Shown: in pieces, positions 1-9,657 of the stretch | Position numbering within the stretch: position 1 is the first letter of the stretch | Layout: every line of letters starts with the position of its first letter | Source: Gracilaria gracilis | Taxonomy: Eukaryota > Rhodophyta > Florideophyceae > Gracilariales > Gracilariaceae | NCBI GenBank assembly: GCA_030374805.1 | Contig: JARGSG010000053.1 | Span: forward strand, 62,001-126,000 | Direction of reading: 5' to 3' | Length of the DNA stretch: 64,000 nt | The notes under the pieces: model-generated | What the model saw: only the letters and a program-made list of their open reading frames with translations | Told to the model about the DNA's origin: nothing | Databases searched by the model: none | Program-made: the position numbers and the translations under genes

Positions 1-145
1 AGGACTGGAGCGAGCTCAACTTCTCAAATTGAATGGGTGTGTCTTCCATGATACGCTTCCGAAACATTTTGTGCTACAGCAGATAGGTGACAGCCGTGCT
101 TAGGAAGTGGTCTGGTTTTGGAGTTGGTGCCAAAAGACAAGACTA
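1..145 (+). pseudogene. degraded 3' end of a paralogue of the 7733-8542 gene
   Basis: This stretch aligns by eye with the last 150 bases of the intact gene at 7733-8542 and with its 3' flank. Shared words include the run encoding the Trp-rich C-terminus and the following GTTTGTCTGTTGGCT block. Here the frame is broken by a stop after a few codons and by small indels, so no C-terminus comparable to the intact copy can be read. The 5' part lies outside the window. It marks the left, incomplete edge of duplicated block 1. Confidence 0.55.
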
Positions 146-1333
146 TCAGGTACAGGGTACCGTTGGTATATATATACCTGTAGCTACACCAAGGCAAGAT
201 GACAAGTGTTTGTCTGTTGGCTGAAGTTTGTAAATATTGCCTGCCGCCACCTCAGGACAATATCACCCTCGTAGCCAGGTGATAACGTATACATAATGTA
301 TCTCACTCTCGTGCCAGTGATAACCCTTATATACTTGATGGTTGCACTAAACTTCATTCTCTTTCTCTCTTCTTCTACTCGCGGTTGTGGCCACTCTTGT
401 TATTGATAGATTTGTAGCCGATTGTCATCATGATCTTGATCGTTATAGCCGTTGCTTTGAATGGGAGCCAAGCTTCTGTTCATACCTTGTTCAATAGTAC
501 AGCGCCATGATCATGATGATCATGATGATCATCGTGCTATCCGAGCAACATTCAACGGCAATGAGCGCATTGTAACGACATTGACTGCTTTACAACGACA
601 TGGTTCGAATTATGATCTGCTAAGGTACCTCCAACGACATCATTCTATGTCTTGTCTAAACTACCGAAGGTACGTTTTTCCTTGCGGTCTTCAATTGTTC
701 AAAAGACTTCTCAACCCATTCATGGTCTGGAAAGCATCTCTTTTTCCTCGCCAACCGTCCCAACGACATTCTCGATCTCTGCACTTGTTGCTATAATCGT
801 TGAACCCAAGTTTCTCGTGACAATGTTCTGTGAATGCATCACTTGGCCATAGCTCTGCAAAGATTTTCACCAAAAACTATGATGAATCCATAGCAATCAC
901 CACAACCTGGATCCGCTCACTTGTGAAGCAACTTCTGCTTAACCACTACAGATTCAGATTGTACTTGGGATATCACATTCCTCATTGTTTCTATCATGAT
1001 GTTCTTGTTCTCATACCTCCAGACATGTTTATCATCGTGTATCGCCGCATGATGCTCTGTACTTGTTCGATGAATGTAGAGGTGAGCTACTCGTTCAATT
1101 TAAGGGCGACATTATGGAGAGGTCTTCAATGCATTGAACGTTTTGCCAGCATCTCGTTCACACAGTATTGAGGGCCTTCGTTCAGGAAACTCAAAACAGG
1201 TTTACAATGTATTACATACAGTCAGTCAATGATTAAGATTTGTCGTTACTTTCAATCTTCTGTTCTTCACCACTGCGTGTATTTCTTACTATTCTCCAGT
1301 AACCGCAACGCATCATGGCTTCATCAACCACAC
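146..1333. other. non-coding flank, duplicated at about 8560-9657
   Basis: I see no gene here. Most of it is repeated in block 2 with scattered substitutions and indels; 830-1330 matches 9148-9655 closely. The short frames inside diverge between copies as non-coding DNA does. A palindromic ATGATC-rich tract at 506-533 has a longer relative at 8806-8865. Confidence 0.6.
506..533. repeat. ATGATC palindromic minisatellite
   Basis: Overlapping ATGATC/GATCATGAT units are self-complementary in both directions. The block-2 counterpart at 8806-8865 is longer and carries interleaved ACGAGG words, so the tract has changed length since the duplication. Confidence 0.6.
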
Positions 1334-1975
1334 TTACTCCTCGCTAATCGCCTCCACCACGATTTCAATTTCCCCACCAATTTCCCCACCGTTTGCGTAC
1401 TGCGTGAAGCACGCTTTCTCGCACAGATCCTCATGAACAGCCTTTACCAGCCGAAACACATGCGTCCTGCCACTCCCCCACATTCCCATACACCGGAAGA
1501 AGCACTTCACGCAACCTTTCGAGGAATCCGTACAACTGCCACAACTTGGTGGTGTCCACTTCTTTCGAAGCGTCACGGAATCTGATTGCAGTCGGGAATG
1601 CACAGACGTCATGGCCTCTACCACGTCGGTCTTTTTCCCACGTTTTTGAAAAGGCGACATGTGCCTCGAACAAATGTGTACATTATGCAACGGTATTTCC
1701 CTTGCCAGAATGGAAAGCACAGCTTGTGTCTGGTTCTTAATAGTACTTAAGCTGAACAGACCACGGCCGTATTCAACCATTTTCGAGGCGGGATACATGA
1801 ACAACATGTTGCCTCTAACCTCCGTGTAGTACATCACCGACGAAGATGAGGAAAGGCTTATTGTAAGCCAAGCTGTTAGCTGAATACTAAGATTCTGCAG
1901 CAGCTTCAGCGCGATGTTCGATGTTCGGAAGTGATGAGGGATGGACTTGAAGAATGAAAGGGCGTTAAAAGTCAT
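1334..1975 (-). CDS. YY-E-RG/PA-x-KMV family protein, Cys-rich form, block 1
   Basis: A 213-residue protein that I do not recognise. Residues about 22-48 form a moderately hydrophobic segment that could be a membrane anchor or signal. This is followed by the family core: YYTEVRG, then PASKMV, then KNQT, and further on DVV and a KKW motif. The C-terminal third has eight cysteines, starting with CGSC and ending EDLCEKAC, and finishes acidic (EIEIVVEAISEE). The start is the ATG that opens the same frame in its paralogue at 9658-10287. That copy is four residues shorter because a 12-base unit is duplicated here near the C-terminus. The function is unknown; secretion or membrane attachment is inference. 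Confidence 0.7.
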   Translation of the reverse strand: MTFNALSFFKSIPHHFRTSNIALKLLQNLSIQLTAWLTISLSSSSSVMYYTEVRGNMLFMYPASKMVEYGRGLFSLSTIKNQTQAVLSILAREIPLHNVHICSRHMSPFQKRGKKTDVVEAMTSVHSRLQSDSVTLRKKWTPPSCGSCTDSSKGCVKCFFRCMGMWGSGRTHVFRLVKAVHEDLCEKACFTQYANGGEIGGEIEIVVEAISEE

Positions 1976-2111
1976 GGCAAGAAAAGGAACGACGACAAAG
2001 TTGACGAATAGCCGAAACGAAAGTGATTGGAGAAAACCGTAGTCGGAAACGTCGAGAAGAAGTCAGGAGAAAACGTTACTCGTAGCGGTACAGAAACCTT
2101 TCGATGTAGTA

Positions 2112-2402
2112 GAAAGAAAGAGAGAGAGAGAGAAAGAAAGAAAGGGAGACAGAGACAGAGCTTGAGCGAGAGAACGACTGAGAGAGAACGAGAGGGCGAG
2201 AGAGACAGAGAGACAGACTGAGAGAGAACAAGAGAGCGAGAGATACAGAGAGAAAGGCTGAGACAGAGAGCTGGAGAGCGAGAGAGACGGAGAGAAAGAG
2301 TGGAAAGAGCGAGAGAGCGAGAGAGCGAGACAGACAGACAGACAGACAGACAGACACGGAGCGAAAGAGGGAGAGAGAGAGCAGGCAGAGAGAGAAAGAG
2401 CG

Positions 2403-2463
<61 letters not shown>
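2112..2463. repeat. GA-rich microsatellite tract
   Basis: Impure GA/GAGACA repeats lead into a perfect GA run at about 2406-2463. The tract lies in the 5' flank of the minus-strand gene at 1334-1975. The equivalent position in block 2 (about 10470-10515) holds only a short GAGA/ACAGACAG remnant, so the array expanded in one copy. Long Ser/Leu or Glu/Arg frames across it are low-complexity artefacts. Confidence 0.9.
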
Positions 2464-2464
<1 letters not shown>

Positions 2465-2558
2465 GATGAGCGAAGTATGCAAACGTTAGGAGGGGTTCTA
2501 GAAGAGAGGTGAGAGAGTGAGCACGGGCGAGGGTGAAAGCATCATTCACGCCCGGGCT

Positions 2559-2566
2559 TTTATACT
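2559..2566 (-). promoter_or_regulatory. TATA-like box
   Basis: Read on the minus strand, this is TATAAAAG within a GC-rich context. It lies about 585 bases upstream of the ATG at 1975, so a transcript starting about 30 bases downstream would have a long CT-rich leader covering the microsatellite. The assignment to that gene is inferred from position only. Confidence 0.4.
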
Positions 2567-3114
2567 CGTCAAAAACCAGCGAATCCAAGTAGCACCCTTC
2601 CTAGTTACCTGTACCCATAATCCTCCATACAATTCACCCACATGATGGAGGGTGAATTGTACATCAGGTTGCGGCGAACCTGCCATGCAGATGCTCGATG
2701 CAATGAATTCCCTTTCCGGCATCTCAAGAACAATCTCAATTTCGTCATCATCTTCACCGGCACATATATATGCATCCTGTACCGCCGTGATGACCACTGG
2801 AACTGGTGCACGTATCTTCGTACTTGTGAGCTGAAAGCTGAGCGTAGTACAGCAATGATGGTTGATGCTCCTTGACCCACACTGCAAATGCAAAAGTTCA
2901 ACACTGGAAAGCTTAGGTCTGAGTTTGGTGAAGGGTTGTATTGCAAGTTCGCTTCCACAGCTTCTGTCTTGTAAGGTTAGTCAGTTCACGTCATACCAGG
3001 GCAGCTCAAGTCATTCCACAATGGTCAACAAAAAGCATTCTATCCCCTCCAAGCCGTCCTCAATTCTACGCCGTTGCAATGCTCTCGGTTGGGGCTCTCG
3101 GTTGGGGGTGAGGA

Positions 3115-3120
3115 TATAAA
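3115..3120 (+). promoter_or_regulatory. conserved TATAAA on the plus strand
   Basis: GAGGATATAAAGACG is identical at 12875-12880 in block 2, although the sequence just upstream differs by a tandem duplication of CTCTCGGTTGGGG present only here. No plus-strand gene can be called downstream, so it may serve a non-coding transcript or nothing. Confidence 0.3.
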
Positions 3121-3239
3121 GACGTTGAGAGAACGCAAAGCAACAACATATGAGAAATTCTCGCCCATCATGAAGCATCCGTACCTTGCTTGTTGTCAAT
3201 CCGTGTTCTCTAAAAGCATTACAAAGAGTGACCCTTTTT

Positions 3240-3262
3240 AGTCAAGTCAAGTCAAGTCAAGT
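3240..3262. repeat. AGTCA pentanucleotide microsatellite
   Basis: Four-plus tandem AGTCA units. The block-2 counterpart at 13002-13029 has one more unit. Confidence 0.85.
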
Positions 3263-3647
3263 ACATGTAGTTATTCATTTAGTGAGTGGTCTACAAAAAT
3301 GATCCGTATTGTTTGTTATCTTGCTTTCTCTTAGGTTAGCTTCGTCGCATTACCATGTAATGCAACCGAAATCATGCACTACATTCTGTGGCATCTGTGC
3401 CAGTCGCCATTTGCATCCGTTCCTCATCAGTTCCTCAAAGCCCAAATCGCACAGCAGCGTTAAGCACCTTCTCCTCAACCCGCGATCCGTACCGTGCAGC
3501 AAACGCAGTGAAAGCCAACCGAGGTGATTTGGATGCAACGCTCAGTTTCCGCACATAACTTGGGGCTGTTCACCAGTTGAACACCCGATTCACACCCTCA
3601 ACCCACCTTGCAGTATGACTTCATCATCATGGCCCGGCCATCGAACC

Positions 3648-4730
3648 TCACGATATGGCCTGGTGTAGCACCAGCTGCCATGCTCGTCGCACAGCACGGT
3701 GGCCCGAACGTGATTGTCGAACAACAACTGCTCCGACGACAAATGTTGCAGGTGATGTACGGCAATACACGGACGATTCGGACTCAGGACTTGGCTGTGG
3801 TTCCTCCGTTTCGGTCACTCCTTCTTGTCCCTGGTCATTGGGTAACAGCGTTGCGTCTACGGCGAGCGGCTGCTTCTCTGGCTGCGGTGACAGTTCGGGA
3901 TCGAAATCATCGAGCGCTTCACTTGTTGATTCTGGAGATATTTCACCATCGAAGTCATCGAGCAGTTCATCTGTCAGTAGCGGTGCCTTTTCCGTATCAA
4001 AGTCATCGAACAGTTCATCTGTCGGTAGCGGTGCCTTTTCCGTATCAAAGTCATCGAACAGTTCATCTGTCGGTAGCGGTGCCTTTTCCGTATCAAAGTC
4101 ATCGAACAGTTCATCTGTCGGTAGCGGTGCCTTTTCCGTATCAACGTCATCGAACAGTCCATCTGTCAGTAGCGGAGCCTTTTCGGTATCAACGTCATTG
4201 AGCTGTTCATCTGTTGGTAGTGGCGAAATTTGCGAAACAAAGTCGTCGGGCTGTTCTTGTAGCGGTAGCGAGGAAGTTTCACTTTCGACATCATCGGGAA
4301 ACAGCTGCATCGGGGGAGGTGAAGGTTCAGAATCGACGGAGCCGACCTGAAGGATATCGTCAGTGGTTTCGTCATCTTCGCCAGCGTCCGTGCGCGTTAT
4401 CTGTGGATTTCTATCAACAGCGACCACTGATATGCACCCACTGACACCGATGTCCAGCACCGACGCGCACACTTCGCCTGCTTCGTCACAGTCATCATCG
4501 GACTCACAGATCATGTCCGTGAGCTCAAGCTGTCCGCAAAAGCATTCTTCACGCCCGTCACAAGGACCAAAGGAAGAGGGGTCATCCAGGGGTAAGTAGT
4601 AGCATGTTCGAGTTCCTCGACATTGCAAAGCCGTGGTGCATGGGTCGCCGTTAAGGCCGGCGGATGCGGGCGCTGCGGCTGCGAAGGAGAACAAAAACGT
4701 GGAGACCAAGAGGAGGGCGACGGATACCAT
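3648..4730 (-). CDS. secreted Cys-rich acidic-repeat protein, block 1 (C-terminus frameshifted)
   Basis: The 360-residue reading frame starts with a clear signal peptide (MVSVALLLVSTFLFSFAAAAPASA). A domain of about 75 residues with ten cysteines follows (DPC, LQC, RTC, FGPC, ECFC, MIC, DDC, EVC, SGC). Then comes a long Asp/Glu/Pro/Ser-rich region with five 16-residue units of the type LPTDELFDDFDTEKAP. The paralogue at 13202-14899 ends in a 110-residue conserved C-terminal region. Here that region is destroyed by an extra base at about 3771 and further single-base indels near 3671 and 3557, so the protein ends in about 45 unrelated residues. It is probably exported to the wall or matrix. The function is unknown, and it may be a pseudogene. 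Confidence 0.7.
   Translation of the reverse strand: MVSVALLLVSTFLFSFAAAAPASAGLNGDPCTTALQCRGTRTCYYLPLDDPSSFGPCDGREECFCGQLELTDMICESDDDCDEAGEVCASVLDIGVSGCISVVAVDRNPQITRTDAGEDDETTDDILQVGSVDSEPSPPPMQLFPDDVESETSSLPLQEQPDDFVSQISPLPTDEQLNDVDTEKAPLLTDGLFDDVDTEKAPLPTDELFDDFDTEKAPLPTDELFDDFDTEKAPLPTDELFDDFDTEKAPLLTDELLDDFDGEISPESTSEALDDFDPELSPQPEKQPLAVDATLLPNDQGQEGVTETEEPQPSPESESSVYCRTSPATFVVGAVVVRQSRSGHRAVRRAWQLVLHQAIS
3980..4225. repeat. 48-bp coding tandem repeat, about five units
   Basis: Five consecutive 48-base units encode the 16-residue acidic repeat on the minus strand. The first three are almost identical and the last two have diverged. Block 2 has three such units plus variants, so repeat number differs between paralogues. 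Confidence 0.85.
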
Positions 4731-4792
4731 TGTGGGAGAGGGTAGAGCGTCTGGGAATGGGCTCTTCGTATTCGAGGCGTGCCATCTTACTC

Positions 4793-4798
4793 TTATAA
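4793..4798 (-). promoter_or_regulatory. TATA-like TTATAA upstream of the acidic-repeat gene
   Basis: TTATAAG read on the minus strand lies about 63 bases before the ATG at 4730. The same word sits the same distance upstream of the paralogue (14962-14967), while the surrounding bases differ. That conservation of word and spacing supports a core promoter. Confidence 0.55.
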
Positions 4799-5496
4799 GG
4801 TGCCGACGCAGGGAGGACGAAGGGACGACGGCCTTGAGGCAGGACGACGGCCTTGAAGGCAGGCGGGAGCGCCATGCGATGGGAACACTCGGAGCACACT
4901 GATACGCTCGCAGGGGCGGCGACGAAAAAGTGCGGCATCAGCGGCGATTGTTGGAAAGGGCAGCACTTGCTGGCGTCTGCTGGCGGCCCAGAATGTGCTC
5001 GACGGCCTATGCTTACAGCTTACAGCGGTGGAGCACCGAAGAAATGCGTCACCGACAAGTTTCGTCGGAGGCTCCCTGATCTCCTTGAGCTCGCTGTGAC
5101 GTCATTGGAAGTGTCGAGACTCTCGTGTGCTGCACACTGACTTGAACGTGAGCAGATGACACAGTTGCGCCGCGCTGCATTTGTTCATCCATTCGAGCCG
5201 CGCTCTCATGGCGGTGAAAAACATTGCGAGAACTTATGTTCTGGAAAGATAACTGTTTACATAAGCATTTCCAAAGGGGTAGAACTACTACCGCAAACCG
5301 GTAGTACCTTGACCAGAAAGACAGGCCAACATCATGATCTTTGCAACAACAATCCGCTCTCACCTTTCAATTGGTAGTTGGTAGTCAAGGGTTTGTGGTG
5401 AGTGATACAGAAAGGTGAACCGCGGATTGTTGTTGATAGACCAACCTTAAAGCTCCGGCAGTTTTTTATCCCGCCTGTACTACATCCCAATTACGC
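4799..5496. other. intergenic, with a dispersed about 45-bp motif at 5301-5345
   Basis: No gene seen. The sequence resembles 15160-15830 in block 2 in patches. The motif around 5301-5345 (TAGTACCTTGACCAG..., then CATCATGATCTT) also occurs at 15629-15670 and 20495-20537. Confidence 0.5.
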
Positions 5497-6144
5497 TCAA
5501 CAGGTTGGCTCTTGCAGAGGGACCCCGCAACCTAAATTACCATACACAGACAACCCAGAAAACTGCAGATCAGCCCAAACATCCTCCTCGTGCACTATTT
5601 TGCACCTCGATGCACGACCTTGCACTTCGCGTAGTAAATCAGATGCCTTTTTAAGCATTTCCTTACGTACGCTATTCCCATCCACAAACCTTACCGTGCT
5701 GCTTCCATTTTGACGCCACGCATCCACCCATTTCTCTTGGTGGCGTCTCGACTGAAAGTGCAACCTCCCTTTCACCCAGCTTCGTGTTCTGACTACAACG
5801 TCAGTATTGTGCTTGAAGACGCGCACACTTCTGATCCGGACCACCCGTACGAAGCTGTGCGGCACATTCGCCGCCAGAGCTGCAAGTGTTCCATGAGTTT
5901 GATTCTTCAACTCCTTCATTGTACATTTTCCAAAGGCGTAGTGCACCATCTTCTCGGCAGGAAAGAAGAACATCGCATCACCTCGACTTTCCACATAGTA
6001 CAACGAGAACGGGAACCACAGCGACACCTGAATTGTGATCCAAGCGGTGGCAGCTGTAGGCTGGGTTCCGAAACCATCGCCCTTGTTCGCTGGAGAAAGG
6101 GATCGAAAAAAGGTTTTGGCACGGTTCATGGCGGTGGCAAACAT
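5497..6144 (-). CDS. YY-E-RG/PA-x-KMV family protein, divergent form, block 1
   Basis: A 215-residue protein taking the ATG at 6144 (MFATAMNRAKTFF). The frame stays open to 6372, but I chose 6144 because the block-2 copy conserves only this ATG, the length then matches the 209-213-residue paralogues, and a TATA box lies at 6267-6274. The core is shared with the Cys-rich form: TAW-TI, YYVESRG, PAEKMV, LKNQT, VPHSFVRV, NTDVVV and EKW. The C-terminal third differs from the Cys-rich form, with three cysteines and a helix-like Lys/Glu-rich stretch. The family is not recognised and the function is unknown. It lies in the same orientation as its neighbours but with its own TATA-like box. Confidence 0.7.
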   Translation of the reverse strand: MFATAMNRAKTFFRSLSPANKGDGFGTQPTAATAWITIQVSLWFPFSLYYVESRGDAMFFFPAEKMVHYAFGKCTMKELKNQTHGTLAALAANVPHSFVRVVRIRSVRVFKHNTDVVVRTRSWVKGRLHFQSRRHQEKWVDAWRQNGSSTVRFVDGNSVRKEMLKKASDLLREVQGRASRCKIVHEEDVWADLQFSGLSVYGNLGCGVPLQEPTC

Positions 6145-6266
6145 GTTAGTTTCAGCGGAGTGAAAAATAGTACGTTTCCAAGAAAGAAGAGAAGATTGAT
6201 CAGATGCGATTGTTCGGATGATGAAGGCAGAATGAGAACGCAACGCCATTTGGCTTGTCCATCTGG

Positions 6267-6274
6267 TATTTATA
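6267..6274 (-). promoter_or_regulatory. TATA box (TATAAATA)
   Basis: TATAAATA read on the minus strand lies about 125 bases upstream of the ATG at 6144. It excludes the more upstream ATG at 6372 as a start if this promoter is used. The block-2 pseudogene has TGTAAATA at the matching place. Confidence 0.55.
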
Positions 6275-6753
6275 CGGTTGGTGGGAAGCCTAGGTTGAGA
6301 CGGTTGGTGGTTCAGCACCACACGAGAGGAAATGCTGAATGCAAACCCACTGTCGTACTGATGGGTTTGCATTTAGGCCTTCCTCTCGAATGGGCCACCA
6401 CGTACTACGAGGGTAATGCAATCTTTTGTGTCGTCGTAAATTGAGGAAAGGATGTCTCAAATCATTGCAAGTGAAGCCCAGGTTGGGGCAATCAGCTGTC
6501 GATTACCAGAATTTGGCACTCAAGCTCGTCGGGAAACTTGCGCTTGTGGTCTGCATCAGTGCACGTGGATGACAGAAAATGCAAGGGAATGCAAGGGAGT
6601 TGTTTGACTGTCAGCTGGCTTTTGAACGATGCAAGTGAGGAGAACACTGATCGCGTGGTGATCATCACCATGATGGTATTTCATCGGTGAAGGTAGCTAA
6701 CGTGACAGCCACAGATTCATTGAAGTCGCTCTGTACGGTCAAAAAGTAGCTCT

Positions 6754-6784
6754 CTTAACCCTTAGGTTACCTTCAAGGGTTAAG
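6754..6784. repeat. 10-bp-arm inverted repeat
   Basis: CTTAACCCTT (6754-6763) and AAGGGTTAAG (6775-6784) are perfect complements around an 11-base loop. A long A/T stretch typical of a terminator is absent. Confidence 0.7.
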
Positions 6785-7446
6785 AAGGGTATCGTTGGTA
6801 TCTACAAGGGTAATGTTAATGAGAGGAAGGCAAATTTTGCCTGTGCTGGGGGTCAGGTTTTGAATGCTTTCCGAGCTCAACGGCGGCGCATCCATGAGAT
6901 GTTTTGAATGGAGCTCCGTGAATTTACCCCAAAGAAGGTGTAGAAATTCCCTGTACAACACGGAGGATAACTATTCCACGTGGCACACTCTACACGTAGT
7001 TACGTCGGCAGTTTTGGCAGCATCAGCGATAATTAAAAACATAAATAAATGAGCGAAATTAGTGTGAATGTTTTTAGATGTTCACCGCTTTCTCATGCAA
7101 ATGTTCGGCCACACCTTCACCACTTCTGTGAACTTGAAGGGCTGAAGGGCACCGCTTGGGCGAGGACATCGTGTGAGCTCCCACCATCGCTGACTGTTCA
7201 GAACGCTTTCATTTTGTACTAGCAAAGGAGCACTTTCAATTTGGCAGCCGTTTTATTCCATCCTTACTCTTGAGTCGTACTTCATGCCGTGGTAAAAGTA
7301 GACATAACCCGTTCTTCTCTCTGCCTATCACTGTTCAACATATTAACAACAATCTCTTCCCACCTTACGTGAAGCCCGTCACATTTACTGAGAATTATCT
7401 GAGGTCACGGAGAAGCTTTGCAATCAACCACAGCGATGAACCCGAG

Positions 7447-7479
7447 GACCTCCATCGCCGTGCCACGGCGATGGAGGTC
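7447..7479. repeat. 33-bp near-perfect palindrome
   Basis: Two 16-base arms, GACCTCCATCGCCGTG and its exact complement, flank a single C at 7463. No mismatch is seen within the arms. It lies about 250 bases upstream of the gene at 7733. Confidence 0.85.
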
Positions 7480-7732
7480 GTGGACAATGCAGTTCGTTTG
7501 CACTTCATCTTGATGTCGTACATCTCCAGATAATGCAAGAGAATGAAATTATCAGCAGTGCCACTCTGCAGAATCCCAACCTCGACCTTTCTGCGTGCTT
7601 CTGTTTACCTTGTACTACTTTTGCACCCTCGATCTTTCCGAACCCGTCCTTGTTGTGGTGTTGCCCAACTTGCGAAACCTTTAGAAGTACGAAATCAGCA
7701 TCACAATAGTCCTTTCGAACAACTATACTACA

Positions 7733-8542
7733 ATGTCTTTTGCAAGCTTTACCCCGTCAGCAGAGAGTCTTTCCATCTTCGATCAAATCAAGAGGGAGGT
7801 CGACGTTCAGCGACACACGGTACTGGAAAGTGTCAGATCTATCAGATGCGACAACCACTTCTCTCCCAGCAGCAACGAAGACACTGAGAACCTGAGTCCT
7901 GCTCATGAATCTGAAAAGGCATCTTCATGGAGTCTGCCGCAGGAGATCGGTAATGAACACGCGGGGAACGAAGAAAGCCGTTCAAAAGCACGAGGGCTCA
8001 TGGAGCAGATGAGTGCAGAAGATCCTCTGAAATGGGTCGTTTGTTCACAGGGAAGCGCCACATCTCAACCTGGAGATACTGGAGAATGTCCGAGACGATC
8101 CCACGGTTCTAGGTCATCGTCAAGGCATCGAAATGAAGGAATGGAAACGGATGGAGTGATTGTGAGTTCTCCCAAAAAGCGGGAGTGGATTCAAAAGCTA
8201 AAGGAACACCACCGACGAATGGAGGTAAGCGCTCCTGAAGACTGTGAACTATGGAGCAGAAGTCATATCCCATGGCAACTACGCTCATCGAGAACGAGCC
8301 CTGTATCCGGAGCCTCTAACGGATGGGAGTTTGACGAAGATCTGGTGCGCGAAATGCGAGAACATGCCGCCCCCAAGGTCGAAAGAGAGGAACGAGCTCA
8401 ACCTAGAGTATATACATTTGTGGAATTGTTGAACTCAAGGAAGGGTATATCTTCCATAATGGGCACGTGTTTCCGAAAGCTCTTGCACTCGGTGTCAGCC
8501 ATGCTCAAGAAGTGGATAGGTTGGTTTTGGAGTTGGTTCTGA
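7733..8542 (+). CDS. hypothetical protein with Trp-rich amphipathic C-terminus
   Basis: A 269-residue protein that I do not recognise. The first 130 residues are polar, rich in Ser/Glu/Asn and probably disordered. The middle has a charged stretch (KKREWIQKLKEHHRRMEV). The end is a hydrophobic-basic helix, roughly residues 243-269, ending LKKWIGWFWSWF. No cysteine framework or known motif is visible. The ATG at 7733 is the first in frame. The 3' half is the only part with a relative in the window, a decayed copy at 1-145, which ties this gene to the duplicated block. The terminal helix could bind a membrane, but that is inference from composition. Confidence 0.5.
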   Translation: MSFASFTPSAESLSIFDQIKREVDVQRHTVLESVRSIRCDNHFSPSSNEDTENLSPAHESEKASSWSLPQEIGNEHAGNEESRSKARGLMEQMSAEDPLKWVVCSQGSATSQPGDTGECPRRSHGSRSSSRHRNEGMETDGVIVSSPKKREWIQKLKEHHRRMEVSAPEDCELWSRSHIPWQLRSSRTSPVSGASNGWEFDEDLVREMREHAAPKVEREERAQPRVYTFVELLNSRKGISSIMGTCFRKLLHSVSAMLKKWIGWFWSWF

Positions 8543-9657
8543 AACACAGGACTATGAGGTACACCAATCCAAGCGGGTAAGGTTTTGTGTTTGTCTGTTG
8601 GTTGGCTTAGCATAAGATTGTGAATACTGCCATCGTGCTTGCTGGCTTCACTAAACTTCATGCTTTTTATCTGTTCTTCTACTCGCGGTTGGGGGCACTG
8701 TGGCTCTTGATACATTTGTAGCCGATTATCATTGTGATCTTGATCATTATAACCGTTGCTTTGAGTGGTCTAGAGTCAAGGTTCTGTTCATACCTTTCGG
8801 TAGTACGATGATAACGAGGATCATGATCACGAGGATCATGATCACGAAGATCATGATGATCATCGTGCTAACGGAACAAACATTCAACTGCAATGAGCGC
8901 ATTGTAACGACATTGACTCCTTTATAACGACCAAGCACGAATGATGAACCGCTAAGTTACCTCCAACCATATCGTTCTATGTCTTACAATGCTTTTCCCC
9001 TTGCGGTCCTCAAGTATTCAAAAGGCCCCCAACCCATTCATGGGCTGGAAAGCACCTCTTGTTCCTCTCCAACCGTCCCAACGACATTCTCGATTTCTGC
9101 ACTTGTTGCTATAATCGTTGAACCCAAGTTTCTCGTGACAATGTTTTGTGAATGCATCACTTGGCCATAGCTCTGCAAAGATTTTCACCAAAAACTATGA
9201 TGAATCCATAGCAATCACCATAACCTGGATCCGCTCACTTGTGAAGCAACTTCTGCTTAACCACTACAGATTCAGATCGTACTTTGGATATCACATTCCT
9301 CATTGTTTCTATCATGATGGTATTGTTCTTGTTCTCATATCTAGACATGACTTCATCCTCATGTATCGGCGCATGATCCCCTGTACATGTTCGATGAATG
9401 TAGAGGTGAGCTACTCGTTCAATGTAATGGCGACATTATGGAAAGGTTTTCAATGCATTGAACGTTTTGCCAGCATCTCGTACACAGAATATTGAAGGCC
9501 TTCGTTCAGGGAACTCAAAACAGGTTTACAATGTATTACATACAGTCAGTCAATGATTAAGAGTTGTCGTTACTTTCAATCTTCTGTTCTTCACCACTGC
9601 GTGTTGTTTTTCCTAATCTCCAGTAACCGCAACGCATCATGGCTTCATCAACCACAC
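8543..9657. other. non-coding flank, block-2 copy of about 100-1333
   Basis: No gene called. It repeats the block-1 flank, with best identity from 9030 onward. It holds the longer ATGATC palindromic tract at 8806-8865. Confidence 0.6.

Larger units (their letters stand above)
2567..3647. other. non-coding segment, duplicated at 12509-13414
   Basis: I find no convincing gene. The minus-strand frame at 2546-2893 has no ATG near its start. From about 2739 the sequence is repeated at 12509 onward with few changes. The part from about 3435 to 3647 corresponds to the C-terminal coding sequence of the block-2 gene at 13202-14899 but is out of frame here. Confidence 0.6.
6275..7732. other. intergenic, carrying two inverted repeats
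   Basis: No gene is supported. Homology to block 2 (16.5-17.0 kb) fades out at about 6.73 kb, which gives the right edge of block 1. Inverted repeats lie at 6754-6784 and 7447-7479 and are listed separately. Confidence 0.5.

Noticed and set aside
2027..2588. Long Glu/Arg or Ser/Leu frames on both strands
   Set aside because: Pure translations of the GA microsatellite.
2546..2893. Minus-strand 115-codon gene with homology to block 2
   Set aside because: It begins with TTG, has no ATG in its first half, and its block-2 counterpart is fused to a pseudogene. The similarity is explained by the segmental duplication.
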